Assembly (NCBI RefSeq): GCF_003063625.1
Contig: NZ_CP026604.1
Coordinates: 4,008,065-4,072,064 of the forward strand
DNA: 64,000 nucleotides
Source of the DNA: Saccharobesus litoralis
GTDB lineage: Bacteria; Pseudomonadota; Gammaproteobacteria; Enterobacterales; Alteromonadaceae
Reading direction: 5' to 3'
Numbering within the stretch: the stretch's first letter is position 1; each line of letters opens with the position of its first letter. The position numbers were made by a program, and so were the translations under genes. This document shows, piece after piece, positions 31,923-42,742 of the stretch. The notes under the pieces were generated by a model, which saw nothing but the letters and a program-made list of their open reading frames with translations, ran no database searches and had not been told where the DNA came from.

Positions 31923-31953
31923 AACAAAGGTACATCCCAGTACCTTTGTTTTT
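31923..31953 (+). terminator. Intrinsic terminator after DAHP synthase
   Basis: AACAAAGGTAC/GTACCTTTGTT, an 11-bp perfect stem with loop ATCCCA followed by T residues, 28 nt after the stop codon. Confidence 0.88.
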
Positions 31954-32002
31954 CCGTATAATAGCGCCTTTATATTTTCATCCACTTGTACTTAAAAAGC
32001 TT

Positions 32003-35000
32003 ATGACCACTTTGCCTCGCTTAACCGAAGTCGACGCGATCGAGAAACAATACCTAGCGTTTATTGATACTTTAAAAAATAGTCACTTCACTGGGGATAT
32101 CGAAACCAGCTACGCGAGCCGTTTTTCTGTCGCTACAGATAACAGTATCTATCAATCTTTGCCGCAGGCGGTAATTTTACCTAAGTCTACTGACGATTTA
32201 TTAATTTTAACTAAGTTAGCTAATAAGCCTGATTTTCTGGATATTCGCTTTTCGGCTAGAGGCGGCGGAACAGGGACGAATGGTCAATCACTTACATCGG
32301 GAATTATTGTCGATTTAAGTCGCCACATGAATCAAATTTTAGAATTTAACGCTGAAGAAAATTGGGTACGAGTTCAGGCTGGTGTGGTTAAAGACCAACT
32401 GAATGCATTTTTGAAACCTTTTGGCTTTTTCTTTGCTCCCGATTTAAGTACCAGTAATCGTGCAACCATAGGCGGCATGATAAATACCGATGCATCAGGT
32501 CAAGGTTCATTGGTTTATGGCAAAACATCTGACCATGTATTAGCACTTAAAACAGTATTGGTTGATGGTAGTCAGTTAGATACGCAAGCATTACCAGTTG
32601 CAGAAGCACATAAAAAGGCTCAAAGCGCTAATTCTATAGGTAAAATATACCAACAGGCGCTTGATACTGCGCAAAATAAACGGCAACAAATTCTGGAAAA
32701 ATTTCCGCGTCTTAATCGTTTTTTGACCGGTTACGATCTTGAAAATGTGTTTAATCAGGATTTAAGTCAATTTGATCTTGGACGTTTAATTACAGGTTCA
32801 GAAGGCTCGCTCGCTTTTGTTGCCGAAGCAAAATTAAATGTTACACCTATTCAAAAATATAAAGCTTTAGTTAACGTAAAATACGATAGTTTTGATTCAG
32901 CATTACGTAACGCACCGTTTCTTGTGCAAGCTAACGCAACCTCAGTAGAAACCATTGATAGTCGAGTATTAAACCTAGCTAAAGAAGACATCATTTGGCA
33001 TTCAGTCAGTCACTTGATTGAAGATGTGCCAGGCAAAGTGATGGACGGGATCAACATAGTTGAGTTCAACTCTAATGATCAATCAGAAATTGAAAGCAAA
33101 GTTGCACAGTTAGAAACAAAACTCGAACAACTCATTAGCGGTGACAAAGGCGTAATAGGGTATCAAGTTACCTACGATTTAGGATCTATTCAAACCATTT
33201 ATGCCATGCGTAAAAAAGCCGTGGGTTTACTCGGCAACACTAAAGGAAATAAAAAACCGTTAGCGTTTGCTGAAGATACCGCGGTTCCGCCTGAAAATTT
33301 AGCCGATTTTATCGCTGAATTTAGAGTGTTGCTCGATGGCTACGGTTTAAATTATGGCATGTTTGGCCATGTCGATGCAGGTGTATTACATGTTCGACCT
33401 GCTTTAGATATGACACAAGAGCAAGATGAAACCTTGCTTAGAGAAATATCTGACAAAGTGGTGGCGTTAACCGCTAAATATGGCGGTTTAATGTGGGGCG
33501 AACACGGTAAAGGTTACAGAAGTGAATATGGCCCAGAATTTTTTGGCGAAGCTCTTTTCACTGAACTGAGAAAAATTAAAGCCGCCTTTGATCCGCATAA
33601 CCGTATGAACCCAGGCAAAATATGTACGCCGCTCGACTCTAGCGAAGCATTGGTTTCGGTCGATGATAAAAAACGGGGTTATTACGATCGACAAATCCCA
33701 ATTGAAGTGAGAGATAGTGTCGAAACGGCAATGAATTGTAATGGTAATGGCTTATGCTTTAATTGGGACACCCAATCACCAATGTGTCCATCATACAAAA
33801 TCACCCGTGATCGTCGGCATTCCCCTAAAGGCCGCGCTGGTTTAATGCGAGAATGGTTAAGGCAGTTATCTCAACAAGGTATAGATTTTAATAAACTAGA
33901 GCAAAGTTTAAGTCAGTCGCAAAGCTTTATTCAATCGATTGCTAAGCGATTTAGAAACCAATCAGATTATGACTTTTCACACGAAGTCATGGAAAGTATG
34001 AATGAATGTTTAGCTTGTAAAGCCTGTTCTAGTGCTTGTCCGATCAAAGTTGATGTACCAACGTTTAGAGCTCGCTTTTTACAAGCTTACTATTCGCGTT
34101 ACGCTCGGCCATTGAAAGACTATTTAGTTGCAACGGTAGAAAGAAGTGCGCCATTAATGGCAAAAGCGCCGCGCTTATCCAACTTTATTGCTGGTAATCC
34201 TGTTAGTGCTTGGTTTTTTAAAACCGTTTTTGGTTACGTCGATACACCTATGCTGAGTTATCCGACATTAACTGAACAAGTCGGACAACTCAATGTGCTT
34301 GACTGGGATTTAGCGCGTATTAAACAAATGCCACAAGAGCAAAGAGCAAAACTAGTCGCGATTGTCCAAGACCCATTTACATCATTTTATGATGCCGATG
34401 TGGTTAAAGATTGGATCCAACTCATTATTAAACTAGGTTACACACCGATATTATTGCCGTTTAAACCTAACGGTAAACCACAGCATGTAAAAGGGTTTCT
34501 AAATGAATTTGCAGCGGCAGCTAAAGATAGTGCGAGCTTTTTAAGCCAAGTGGCCGAATTAGGTATCAATCTAGTGGGCACTGATCCTTCACTTGTGTTG
34601 TGTTATCGCGATGAATATAAAAAGATATTAGGTGAGGAAGCAAGCTGTTTTGATGTGCAACTTCCGCATGAATGGCTAACAAGCATAGATTTACCAAATA
34701 TTGAGGCTAAAGGTAATAGCTATAAGTTACTAGGACATTGTTCTGAAAAAACCTCATTACCAACCAGCCCAGCCCAATGGCAAACAATTTTTTCTAAATT
34801 CGGTTTGCAATTAAACAATGTAGCGGTTGGCTGTTGTGGTATGGCAGGTACTTATGGCCATGAAAAGGATCATCTAGCTAATTCTAAAGGTATTTATGAA
34901 CAAAGCTGGCAACAGGCAATTGCGGGTAGTGAACAAGAATATATTCTAGCTACGGGGTATTCTTGCCGCTCACAAGTAAAACGTTTCGAGCAATTTAAGC

Positions 35001-35038
35001 CTAAGCATCCTGTGCAGGTGTTGAACGCATTACTCTAG
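32003..35038 (+). CDS. ydiJ: YdiJ-like FAD/Fe-S D-2-hydroxyacid (D-2-hydroxyglutarate) dehydrogenase
   Basis: 1011 aa from the ATG at 32003 (MTTLPRLTEVDAIEKQYLAF); an upstream frame would start inside the preceding terminator region. N-terminal FAD-binding-4 domain (GGGTGTNGQSLTSGIIVDLSR), FAD-oxidase C domain (GMFGHVDAGVLHVRP), a ferredoxin-like section with CNGNGLC/CPSY and CLACKACSSACPIKVD for iron-sulfur clusters, and a C-terminal CCG-type domain (VGCCGMAGTYG). This fusion matches E. coli YdiJ, assigned to D-2-hydroxyglutarate oxidation, which would remove the SerA by-product. The exact substrate is inferred. Confidence 0.9.
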   Translation: MTTLPRLTEVDAIEKQYLAFIDTLKNSHFTGDIETSYASRFSVATDNSIYQSLPQAVILPKSTDDLLILTKLANKPDFLDIRFSARGGGTGTNGQSLTSGIIVDLSRHMNQILEFNAEENWVRVQAGVVKDQLNAFLKPFGFFFAPDLSTSNRATIGGMINTDASGQGSLVYGKTSDHVLALKTVLVDGSQLDTQALPVAEAHKKAQSANSIGKIYQQALDTAQNKRQQILEKFPRLNRFLTGYDLENVFNQDLSQFDLGRLITGSEGSLAFVAEAKLNVTPIQKYKALVNVKYDSFDSALRNAPFLVQANATSVETIDSRVLNLAKEDIIWHSVSHLIEDVPGKVMDGINIVEFNSNDQSEIESKVAQLETKLEQLISGDKGVIGYQVTYDLGSIQTIYAMRKKAVGLLGNTKGNKKPLAFAEDTAVPPENLADFIAEFRVLLDGYGLNYGMFGHVDAGVLHVRPALDMTQEQDETLLREISDKVVALTAKYGGLMWGEHGKGYRSEYGPEFFGEALFTELRKIKAAFDPHNRMNPGKICTPLDSSEALVSVDDKKRGYYDRQIPIEVRDSVETAMNCNGNGLCFNWDTQSPMCPSYKITRDRRHSPKGRAGLMREWLRQLSQQGIDFNKLEQSLSQSQSFIQSIAKRFRNQSDYDFSHEVMESMNECLACKACSSACPIKVDVPTFRARFLQAYYSRYARPLKDYLVATVERSAPLMAKAPRLSNFIAGNPVSAWFFKTVFGYVDTPMLSYPTLTEQVGQLNVLDWDLARIKQMPQEQRAKLVAIVQDPFTSFYDADVVKDWIQLIIKLGYTPILLPFKPNGKPQHVKGFLNEFAAAAKDSASFLSQVAELGINLVGTDPSLVLCYRDEYKKILGEEASCFDVQLPHEWLTSIDLPNIEAKGNSYKLLGHCSEKTSLPTSPAQWQTIFSKFGLQLNNVAVGCCGMAGTYGHEKDHLANSKGIYEQSWQQAIAGSEQEYILATGYSCRSQVKRFEQFKPKHPVQVLNALL

Positions 35039-35040
35039 TG

Positions 35041-35092
35041 ATAGTCTTGTTGTCGCTCAGGTTTTATGATTATTGCCTGAGCGTACTTTGTG
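35041..35092 (+). repeat. TATAGTC repeat family, degenerate left half
   Basis: ATAGTCTTGTTGTCGCTCAGG and the following TTTTATG, ATTGCCTGAGCGTACTT parallel the left half of copies 1 and 3 (TATAGTCTTCTCGCTCAGG, TTATGG, ATTGCCTGCGCTTACT) with a few insertions. No right end or GAGCATATGCTC core is present. It directly follows the ydiJ stop. Confidence 0.6.
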
Positions 35093-35116
35093 CATTCAGA
35101 GCTTAAAATTTTAAGC

Positions 35117-35148
35117 AAAAAAAAAGCAGCGTTAAACGCTGCTTTTTT
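35117..35148. terminator. Bidirectional terminator between ydiJ and cspD
   Basis: AGCAGCGT/ACGCTGCT stem (35125-35132 and 35136-35143), loop TAA, flanked by nine A on the left and six T on the right. It serves the two convergent genes. Confidence 0.9.
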
Positions 35149-35169
35149 ATATTTCGTTAACTTAAAGGC

Positions 35170-35391
35170 TTATTTTACTTGGCCTGGAAGTTTAATATTT
35201 GTTGCGTGTAACCCTTTTGGCCCTTCAGTCAGATCAAACTCTACTTCTTGACCTGCCTTAAGCGTTCTGTAGCCGTCCATTGTGATAGTTGAATAGTGCG
35301 CAAATACATCTTGCTCTTCTTTCATATCATCAGGAACAATAAAGCCAAAGCCTTTAGCGTTGTTGAACCACTTAACTTTACCAGTCGCCAT
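35170..35391 (-). CDS. cspD: Cold-shock-domain protein CspD-like
   Basis: Single 73-aa cold-shock domain with RNP1 (KGFGFIV) and RNP2 (DVFAHYS), binding single-stranded nucleic acid. Insertion DDMKEEQ between the motifs and the place divergent from clpS-clpA match E. coli CspD, a stationary-phase replication inhibitor, rather than CspA. Function beyond nucleic-acid binding is inferred from synteny. Confidence 0.92.
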   Translation of the reverse strand: MATGKVKWFNNAKGFGFIVPDDMKEEQDVFAHYSTITMDGYRTLKAGQEVEFDLTEGPKGLHATNIKLPGQVK

Positions 35392-35583
35392 ACATCTTTT
35401 CCTTTTGGGTGCTTAATTACCTGTTTGCGGTTGAAAAATTCCGCATAACCTACATATGATACTTTAGATAATTTATTCTAATCGTCAAGCACTTTGGAAG
35501 AAATTGTTTGATAAAGAATAAAAAAGATATTTTTATGAAAAATTTTGTTTCGCAAACCTAACGAGTAAGTCTATATTTAAACT

Positions 35584-35904
35584 ATGAGCAGTTTTAAAGA
35601 ATCTGGTGCTCTTATCGAAGAGCAACTGAGTGCTGAGAAGCAAAAACTCAAGCCACCCCCAATGTACAAAGTGTTATTGAATAATGACGATTACACGCCA
35701 ATGGACTTTGTCGTAGACGTGCTAATTAAATTCTTCAGGTTAGACGAGGAGAAAGCAACGCAAATTATGTTAGCTGTACACTATGATGGAAAGGGCGTAT
35801 GTGGTGTATTTACAGCTGAAATAGCGGAGACTAAAGTTGCTCAAGTAACTCAATACGCCCGTGAAAATCAGCACCCCTTGTTATGTACAATGGAAGAAGC
35901 ATAA
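35584..35904 (+). CDS. clpS: ClpS N-degron adaptor
   Basis: Adaptor that brings substrates with N-terminal Leu, Phe, Tyr or Trp to ClpAP. The 106 aa have a flexible N-terminus and the conserved core [24 protein letters not shown], with the Asn-Asp-Asp pocket residues, and [20 protein letters not shown]. It precedes clpA by 36 bp and they form an operon; bpt and aat, which make such N-degrons, are encoded close by on the other strand. Confidence 0.97.
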   Translation: MSSFKESGALIEEQLSAEKQKLKPPPMYKVLLNNDDYTPMDFVVDVLIKFFRLDEEKATQIMLAVHYDGKGVCGVFTAEIAETKVAQVTQYARENQHPLLCTMEEA

Positions 35905-35940
35905 CTCTATTAGAATTTTTATCGCAGTTGGAGCTTAAGT

Positions 35941-38202
35941 ATGCTTAATAAAGATCTTGAACAAACGTTGAATGATGCTTTTCGCACCGCTAGAAACGAT
36001 CGTCACGAATTTATGACAGTCGAGCATTTATTACTAGCTCTGCTTGAAAACCCTGAAGCATTGTCAGCGCTGGACGCATGCAGTGCACCAAAGGATAAAC
36101 TTAAAACTGAGTTAATGGAGTTTATAGGCGAAACAACGCCTATTATTCCAGAAGATGATTTAGAACGTGAAACTCAACCAACATTGGGCTTTCAGCGAGT
36201 GCTACAGCGCGCAGTGTTTCACGTACAATCATCAGGAAAACAAGAAGTCACCGGCGCAAACGTGCTGGTAGCTATTTTTAGTGAGCAAGAATCTCACGCC
36301 GTTTTTCTATTGAAAAAATCGGATATTTCGCGTTTAGATATCGTCAACTATATTTCTCATGGTATTTCTCGTACTGACGAATCGGCATTTAACAGCGACG
36401 AGAGTAGCGAGACAACTAGCGAAACTGAATCAGAGAGTACGTTAACTAACTACGCAACTAATCTTAATGAACAAGCCAAACTAGGTAAGATAGATCCTTT
36501 AATTGGTCGTGATGCCGAACTTGAAAGAACCATTCAAGTGCTTTGCCGCCGACGTAAAAATAATCCGTTATTAGTCGGTGAAGCTGGCGTAGGTAAAACC
36601 GCAATTGCAGAAGGGTTAGCTTACAGAATAGTTTGTGAAGAGGTACCAGAAGTTATTGAAAACGCCACTATTTATTCTTTGGATATGGGCTCACTTCTAG
36701 CGGGTACAAAGTATAGAGGTGATTTTGAGAAGCGTTTTAAAGCGATTTTAAAAGAGCTTGAACAAGACGAAGCGGCTATCTTATTTATAGATGAAATTCA
36801 TACCATAATTGGCGCTGGTGCAGCATCTGGTGGGGTAATGGACGCGTCTAATTTACTTAAGCCGCTATTATCTGGTGGTAAAGTGAAATGTATTGGCTCG
36901 ACTACTTATTCAGAGTTTCAAGGCATTTTTGAAAAGGACAGGGCACTTGTACGTCGTTTTCAGAAAATCGATATTCTTGAACCTTCAGTTGATGATACAA
37001 CCAAGATATTACATGGTTTAAAATCGCGATATGAAGAGCACCATGGCATTCGCTACACGAACAAAGCGATCCGCGCCGCAGCTGAATTGTCTGAAAAATA
37101 TATTAACGAGCGTCATTTACCCGATAAAGCCATTGATGTTATTGATGAAGCCGGTGCTGAGCAACGTTTGCTACCCGTTAGCAAACGTAAGAAAACCGTT
37201 GGTGTTGCAGATATTGAACATATCATCGCTAAAATGGCACGTATACCTGAAAAATCAGTGTCATCATCTGATAGAGATGTACTGAAAAATTTAGAACGCA
37301 ATCTTAAAATGATGGTGTTTGGTCAAGATCCAGCAATTGAAACCTTAACATCGGCCATTCGATTGTCTCGTTCAGGTTTAGCTAACGAAAATAAACCTAT
37401 AGGTAGTTTTTTGTTTGCCGGACCTACAGGGGTTGGTAAAACCGAGGTTACTCAACAGCTAGCGAAAATACTTAATTTAGAGCTAGTGCGTATTGATATG
37501 TCTGAATACATGGAGCGTCATGCCGTATCTCGCTTAATTGGTGCGCCTCCAGGATACGTAGGTTACGAACAGGGTGGTTTGTTGACCGATCAGGTTATCA
37601 AACATCCTCATTGTGTTGTCTTGCTCGATGAAATAGAGAAAGCGCATCCTGATGTGTTTAACATTCTATTACAGGTTATGGATCATGGTACGTTAACCGA
37701 TAACAATGGCCGTAAAGCTGACTTTAGAAATGTTGTATTTGTGATGACCACTAATGCCGGTGTTCATGAAACCACGCGTAAATCTATCGGTTTTAATCAG
37801 CAAGATCATAGCTCTGATGCAATGGAAGAAATAAATCGTACATTTTCACCAGAGTTTAGAAATCGCTTAGACAATATTATTTGGTTTAATCATTTATCTC
37901 CTGACATTATTGTACAAGTTGTTGACAAGTTTATTGCTGAACTTGAAGCTCAGCTTGACAATAAAGGCGTTACCTTAGAGTTACGCAGCGACGCGAGGGA
38001 GTGGTTAGCCCATAAAGGCTACGACAAAGCGATGGGTGCTCGCCCAATGGGACGAGTCATTCAAGAGCACCTTAAAAAGGCTTTAGCGCATGAGTTGTTG
38101 TTTGGTGAACTGGTTAAAGGCGGTAATGTTGTAGTGAGTGTTAATGGTGACGAACTTGCATTTGAGTTTGAAACTGAAAAAAGTGCAGCTACGACCCATT
38201 AA
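35941..38202 (+). CDS. clpA: ATP-dependent Clp protease ATP-binding subunit ClpA
   Basis: AAA+ unfoldase that feeds ClpP. 753 aa with an N-domain repeat (about 1-145), first AAA+ module (Walker A GEAGVGKTA, Walker B LFIDEIHT) and second module (GPTGVGKTE, VVLLDEIEKAH). The ClpP-docking loop is IGF in KSIGFNQ, and arginine fingers are present. There is no middle coiled coil, which distinguishes it from ClpB. A bidirectional terminator separates it from infA. Confidence 0.97.
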   Translation: MLNKDLEQTLNDAFRTARNDRHEFMTVEHLLLALLENPEALSALDACSAPKDKLKTELMEFIGETTPIIPEDDLERETQPTLGFQRVLQRAVFHVQSSGKQEVTGANVLVAIFSEQESHAVFLLKKSDISRLDIVNYISHGISRTDESAFNSDESSETTSETESESTLTNYATNLNEQAKLGKIDPLIGRDAELERTIQVLCRRRKNNPLLVGEAGVGKTAIAEGLAYRIVCEEVPEVIENATIYSLDMGSLLAGTKYRGDFEKRFKAILKELEQDEAAILFIDEIHTIIGAGAASGGVMDASNLLKPLLSGGKVKCIGSTTYSEFQGIFEKDRALVRRFQKIDILEPSVDDTTKILHGLKSRYEEHHGIRYTNKAIRAAAELSEKYINERHLPDKAIDVIDEAGAEQRLLPVSKRKKTVGVADIEHIIAKMARIPEKSVSSSDRDVLKNLERNLKMMVFGQDPAIETLTSAIRLSRSGLANENKPIGSFLFAGPTGVGKTEVTQQLAKILNLELVRIDMSEYMERHAVSRLIGAPPGYVGYEQGGLLTDQVIKHPHCVVLLDEIEKAHPDVFNILLQVMDHGTLTDNNGRKADFRNVVFVMTTNAGVHETTRKSIGFNQQDHSSDAMEEINRTFSPEFRNRLDNIIWFNHLSPDIIVQVVDKFIAELEAQLDNKGVTLELRSDAREWLAHKGYDKAMGARPMGRVIQEHLKKALAHELLFGELVKGGNVVVSVNGDELAFEFETEKSAATTH

Positions 38203-38223
38203 ACAGTTTTCACCTGTGGAAAC

Positions 38224-38251
38224 AAAAAAGCCCGCAATTAGCGGGCTTTTT
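38224..38251. terminator. Bidirectional terminator between clpA and infA
   Basis: AGCCCGC/GCGGGCT perfect 7-bp stem (38229-38235 and 38241-38247), loop AATTA, with an A-run before and a T-run after. Confidence 0.92.
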
Positions 38252-38269
38252 ATTTGAATTCGAACTTGA

Positions 38270-38602
<333 letters not shown>

Positions 38603-38638
38603 TTAATATTTTCTAAGAAATGAGCGTAAAACAGCGTA

Positions 38639-39349
38639 TTAATCTTGCTCTACCCAAATAGAATCAATCAGTCTTTCGTGCGGGGTAAACTTAGATTTGT
38701 AGTTCATTTTATTGCATTGGTCTATTTGATATCCCAAATAGACGTGTTGCAGTTTGAGGGATTTAGCAAATTCAACGGCTTTTAATATTGCAAAAGTACC
38801 TAATGAATCTTGGTGGTATTCGGGTTCGAAAAAAGTATATACGGCTGATAGTGCAGTAGGCAGTATATCAAGTACACTGACACCAATAAGCCTATCTTGT
38901 TCGTATATTTCTAAAAATCCGACTTGTAACCATTCGGCTTTAACAAAGTTATTGTATTGCTCATAATCCGGTGGATACATAGATCCATCTCTGTGGCGTG
39001 CGGCAATGTACCTAGCATACATAGGAAAATAGCTTTTAACATTAGTATCATTAGGCACAAGTAAGGCTTCAAATTTTTGATTACGTTTTAAAACCCGTTT
39101 TTGACTTCGACTTGGCTTAAATTTATTAACGATAATTCTTAGCGATTCACAAGACTGACAGCCAACACAATACGGCCGATATACTTGTTCTCCACTGCGT
39201 CTAAAACCAACTTTTAATAATTGCTCGTAATTAGCACCGTTAAACACGATGTCATCCATTGCTACGAGTAAACGCTCTTGTTGATCGTCTAGGTAGCTGC
39301 AAGGAAAAGTTTGACTGACGCCGAATTTTAACGGTATTGGTTTTGTCAT
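38639..39349 (-). CDS. bpt: Aspartate/glutamate leucyltransferase Bpt
   Basis: Transfers leucine from Leu-tRNA to N-terminal Asp or Glu, generating N-degrons for ClpS. The 236 aa have the ATE1-like N-terminal cysteine motif CVGCQSCESLRI and the GNAT-like C-terminal half (YTFFEPEYHQDSLGTFAILKAVEFAKSL, YLGYQIDQCNKMNYKSKF). aat ends 11 bp upstream, so the two are very likely one operon. Confidence 0.95.
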   Translation of the reverse strand: MTKPIPLKFGVSQTFPCSYLDDQQERLLVAMDDIVFNGANYEQLLKVGFRRSGEQVYRPYCVGCQSCESLRIIVNKFKPSRSQKRVLKRNQKFEALLVPNDTNVKSYFPMYARYIAARHRDGSMYPPDYEQYNNFVKAEWLQVGFLEIYEQDRLIGVSVLDILPTALSAVYTFFEPEYHQDSLGTFAILKAVEFAKSLKLQHVYLGYQIDQCNKMNYKSKFTPHERLIDSIWVEQD

Positions 39350-39359
39350 AAGGGCTTAC

Positions 39360-40076
39360 TCACTCCATAAGATAATCGATAGACCTTGGTTGCCAGCAAG
39401 CGCTATCGGTTGACATTTGTTTATAACAATTGAGTTGAGATAAGAAGTGTTCACGCTTAATTTCTTTTACCCCTAACGACTTAAGGTGATCGTTTTGCAA
39501 TTGGCAATCGATAAACTGGTAGTCATGCTCACGTAAAATTTGTACTAATATCGCCATAGCGCATTTTGAAGCGTCGGTTTGGGTATGGAACATAGACTCG
39601 CCACAAAATATTTTACCTACGTTAATGCCATATAACCCCCCAACCAATATATTGTTTTGCCAGACTTCAACAGAATGAGCAATACCTTGCGCATGCAATT
39701 GGTTATAACTTTGATATATGTCTTCCGTGATCCATGTTCTTTCATGTTTAGCACGGATATTGGCACATTGAGCAATGACTTCACTGAATGCTAAATTAAC
39801 ACTATAGGTGAAGCCTTTGGTTCTAAGCGATTTTTTTAAACTCCTGCTTAAATGAAATTCGTCTAATTCAAGAATGGCGCGCGGATCAGGGCTCCACCAT
39901 AAAATAGGTTCACCTGGGTTATACCAAGGGAATATTCCATTGTTATAAGCTTGAATAAGCCGAGGAATGGATAAATCCCCACCAATAGCCAATAAACCAT
40001 TTGGGTGGGATAGGGCATGAGTAGCCGGCGGAAATTCTATACGTTCAGGATCGAGCTGGTAAACAGCAGTAGTCAT
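39360..40076 (-). CDS. aat: Leucyl/phenylalanyl-tRNA-protein transferase Aat
   Basis: Adds Leu or Phe to N-terminal Lys or Arg, creating primary N-degrons. The 238 aa are normal. Signatures: GLLAIGGDLS, YNNGIFPWYNPGEPILWWSPDPRAIL, GGLYGINVGKIFCGESMFH and LVQILREHDYQFIDCQLQNDHLKSLG. It is first in the aat-bpt operon and forms, with clpSA, a compact N-degron locus. Confidence 0.97.
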   Translation of the reverse strand: MTTAVYQLDPERIEFPPATHALSHPNGLLAIGGDLSIPRLIQAYNNGIFPWYNPGEPILWWSPDPRAILELDEFHLSRSLKKSLRTKGFTYSVNLAFSEVIAQCANIRAKHERTWITEDIYQSYNQLHAQGIAHSVEVWQNNILVGGLYGINVGKIFCGESMFHTQTDASKCAMAILVQILREHDYQFIDCQLQNDHLKSLGVKEIKREHFLSQLNCYKQMSTDSACWQPRSIDYLME

Positions 40077-40138
40077 GTTGGTATGCTAAATTAATCGCAC
40101 TTATTTAGCAGTATAGTACACTCAAAGTGCATAGGGTA

Positions 40139-40180
40139 AAAAATGAAAACGAGTTATCACGTATTGATTGATAACTCGTT
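40139..40180 (-). terminator. trxB terminator
   Basis: AACGAGTTATCA (40148-40159) and TGATAACTCGTT (40169-40180) form a perfect 12-bp stem with a 9-nt loop. On the minus strand the stem is followed by TTTTCATTTTTTAC. It lies 9 nt past the trxB stop. Confidence 0.82.
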
Positions 40181-40188
40181 GTGCAATT

Positions 40189-41190
<1,002 letters not shown>

Positions 41191-41324
41191 TCAAGGCGTG
41201 CGGAAAAATAAAACCGGATTATAACCAAATAAATTACGCTGAATGATGGATTTATTTTTATTTTATGTACAACATTAAACTAATTTAGATAGCTTTATTC
41301 TTAAAATAACCTAAATAGAGTGTT

Positions 41325-41990
41325 ATGGCCCAAAATAATGAACAGATAGTCGTGCTTCTGCATGGTTTAGCTCGCAGTGCAATGTCGTTATTACCAATGG
41401 AACTTGCTCTACGTCATGCCGGTTTTACAGTCATTAATATTAATTATCCGTCTACTGATCATTCAATTGATGAACTTACTCAACGCTTTGTTTGGCCTAA
41501 ACTGAATGCATTGATACAACAAAAGTGTGCTTTAAACTTTGTTTGTCATTCAATGGGCGGAATACTGGTTCGAAACTTAGCGCACCTCCATAGTGAATGT
41601 CTTATAAATAAGGTTGTCATGCTTTCGCCGCCAAATAAAGGCAGTGAACTAGTGGATTTATTTGCAGATTGGCGGTTATTTCAAATGATAAATGGGCCGG
41701 CAGGCAGCGAATTAGGCACCACATTAGCCAGTAAGCCAAATTCGTTAGGTCCAGTAAATTTTAACTTAGGCGTGATTACAGGTGATTTATCCCTTAACCC
41801 TATTTTAGAAAAACTGTTTAACGGACCTAATGATGGCAAGGTATCTGTTGAGCGAGCCAAAATTGAAGGTATGAAAGACTTTCTGGTCGTTAATGCTAGC
41901 CATACATTTATTATGAACAATTTAAAAGTGATCGAAAATACGATCCATTTTTTGCAAAACGGCGAATTTATCGATCACACGGTAGATTAA
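41325..41990 (+). CDS. Alpha/beta hydrolase (esterase/lipase-like)
   Basis: 221-aa predicted cytoplasmic hydrolase. An oxyanion-hole region VVLLHGLARSAMSL near the N-terminus, the nucleophile elbow CHSMGG (Ser at about residue 78) and a late NASHTFIMNN with the catalytic His make a plausible triad. No signal peptide. The closest look is to PGAP1-like/lipase-class alpha/beta hydrolases of unknown substrate in gammaproteobacteria. It is convergent with the pseudouridine synthase gene with a 3-bp gap. Confidence 0.85.
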   Translation: MAQNNEQIVVLLHGLARSAMSLLPMELALRHAGFTVININYPSTDHSIDELTQRFVWPKLNALIQQKCALNFVCHSMGGILVRNLAHLHSECLINKVVMLSPPNKGSELVDLFADWRLFQMINGPAGSELGTTLASKPNSLGPVNFNLGVITGDLSLNPILEKLFNGPNDGKVSVERAKIEGMKDFLVVNASHTFIMNNLKVIENTIHFLQNGEFIDHTVD

Positions 41991-41993
41991 GGA

Positions 41994-42674
41994 TTATGCT
42001 TTAGCGGCTAATAATTCGATTTTTTCATGGATTAGTGACTTTAAATTGGTTTGTTTTGCCAAAGACAAAAACCAAGAACCCGAATTAGGAAATTGACTAA
42101 AAGTATAATCCTCACCAAATAAACTGAACTTGAGTTGATAAGCATGCAGGTATACGCGGTCAACTTCGGTTCCTTTGTAAAGTTGATCGCCGCATATTGG
42201 GCTACCTAGCGATTTCATCATAACTCTAAGTTGGTGGGTTTTACCCGTTGCAGGTTTTAATACAAATAATCTTTTGCCTTCAGTCAGCGCAATGCTATTA
42301 AAATGGGTAATTGCAGGATTCATTTGGCTGCGAGATAATCGCCAAGCGCTATTTCGTGATTTTTCCATATCGCCAGCGACCTTGCCTTGTTTTTTGCTGG
42401 GTTTTCGATCACTAATTGCCAAATAGATTTTTTGGATATTTTTGTTTTTAAACAATTCATTAAAAGCATGCTCGGCGTTTAATGTTTTTGCGAAAATGAT
42501 TAAACCAGATGTGACTTTGTCTAGGCGGTGGCAAGGATAGAGCTCAGTTAATTGTAACTCATGCTTAGTCTGGTTAAAAAAACCTTGATTGCCGTTTTGA
42601 CTATCATCATGGAAATCAACATTTTCGGGTTTGTAAGCAATAACAAAATGCTCATTTTGATAAACTAACGACAT
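41994..42674 (-). CDS. RluA-family pseudouridine synthase
   Basis: Isomerises uridine in RNA; the target site is not known. The catalytic motif is CHRLDKVTSGLIIFAK, and GKTHQLRVMMKSLGSPICGDQLY is the usual late RluA signature. There is no S4 domain. I place the start at the ATG at 42674 (MSLVYQNEHFVIAYKPENVD, 226 aa); in-frame ATGs at 42680, 42704, 42707 and 42716 are alternatives and none has a decisive ribosome site. The short single-domain type resembles the stand-alone Rlu proteins of Vibrio and Alteromonadales. Confidence 0.88.
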   Translation of the reverse strand: MSLVYQNEHFVIAYKPENVDFHDDSQNGNQGFFNQTKHELQLTELYPCHRLDKVTSGLIIFAKTLNAEHAFNELFKNKNIQKIYLAISDRKPSKKQGKVAGDMEKSRNSAWRLSRSQMNPAITHFNSIALTEGKRLFVLKPATGKTHQLRVMMKSLGSPICGDQLYKGTEVDRVYLHAYQLKFSLFGEDYTFSQFPNSGSWFLSLAKQTNLKSLIHEKIELLAAKA

Positions 42675-42742
42675 AGGCATACACTTAAATTGACCAGCCG
42701 CCATCATAACCTGCAAGGCGGCAAAAGTTAATTGGAGTCCTT

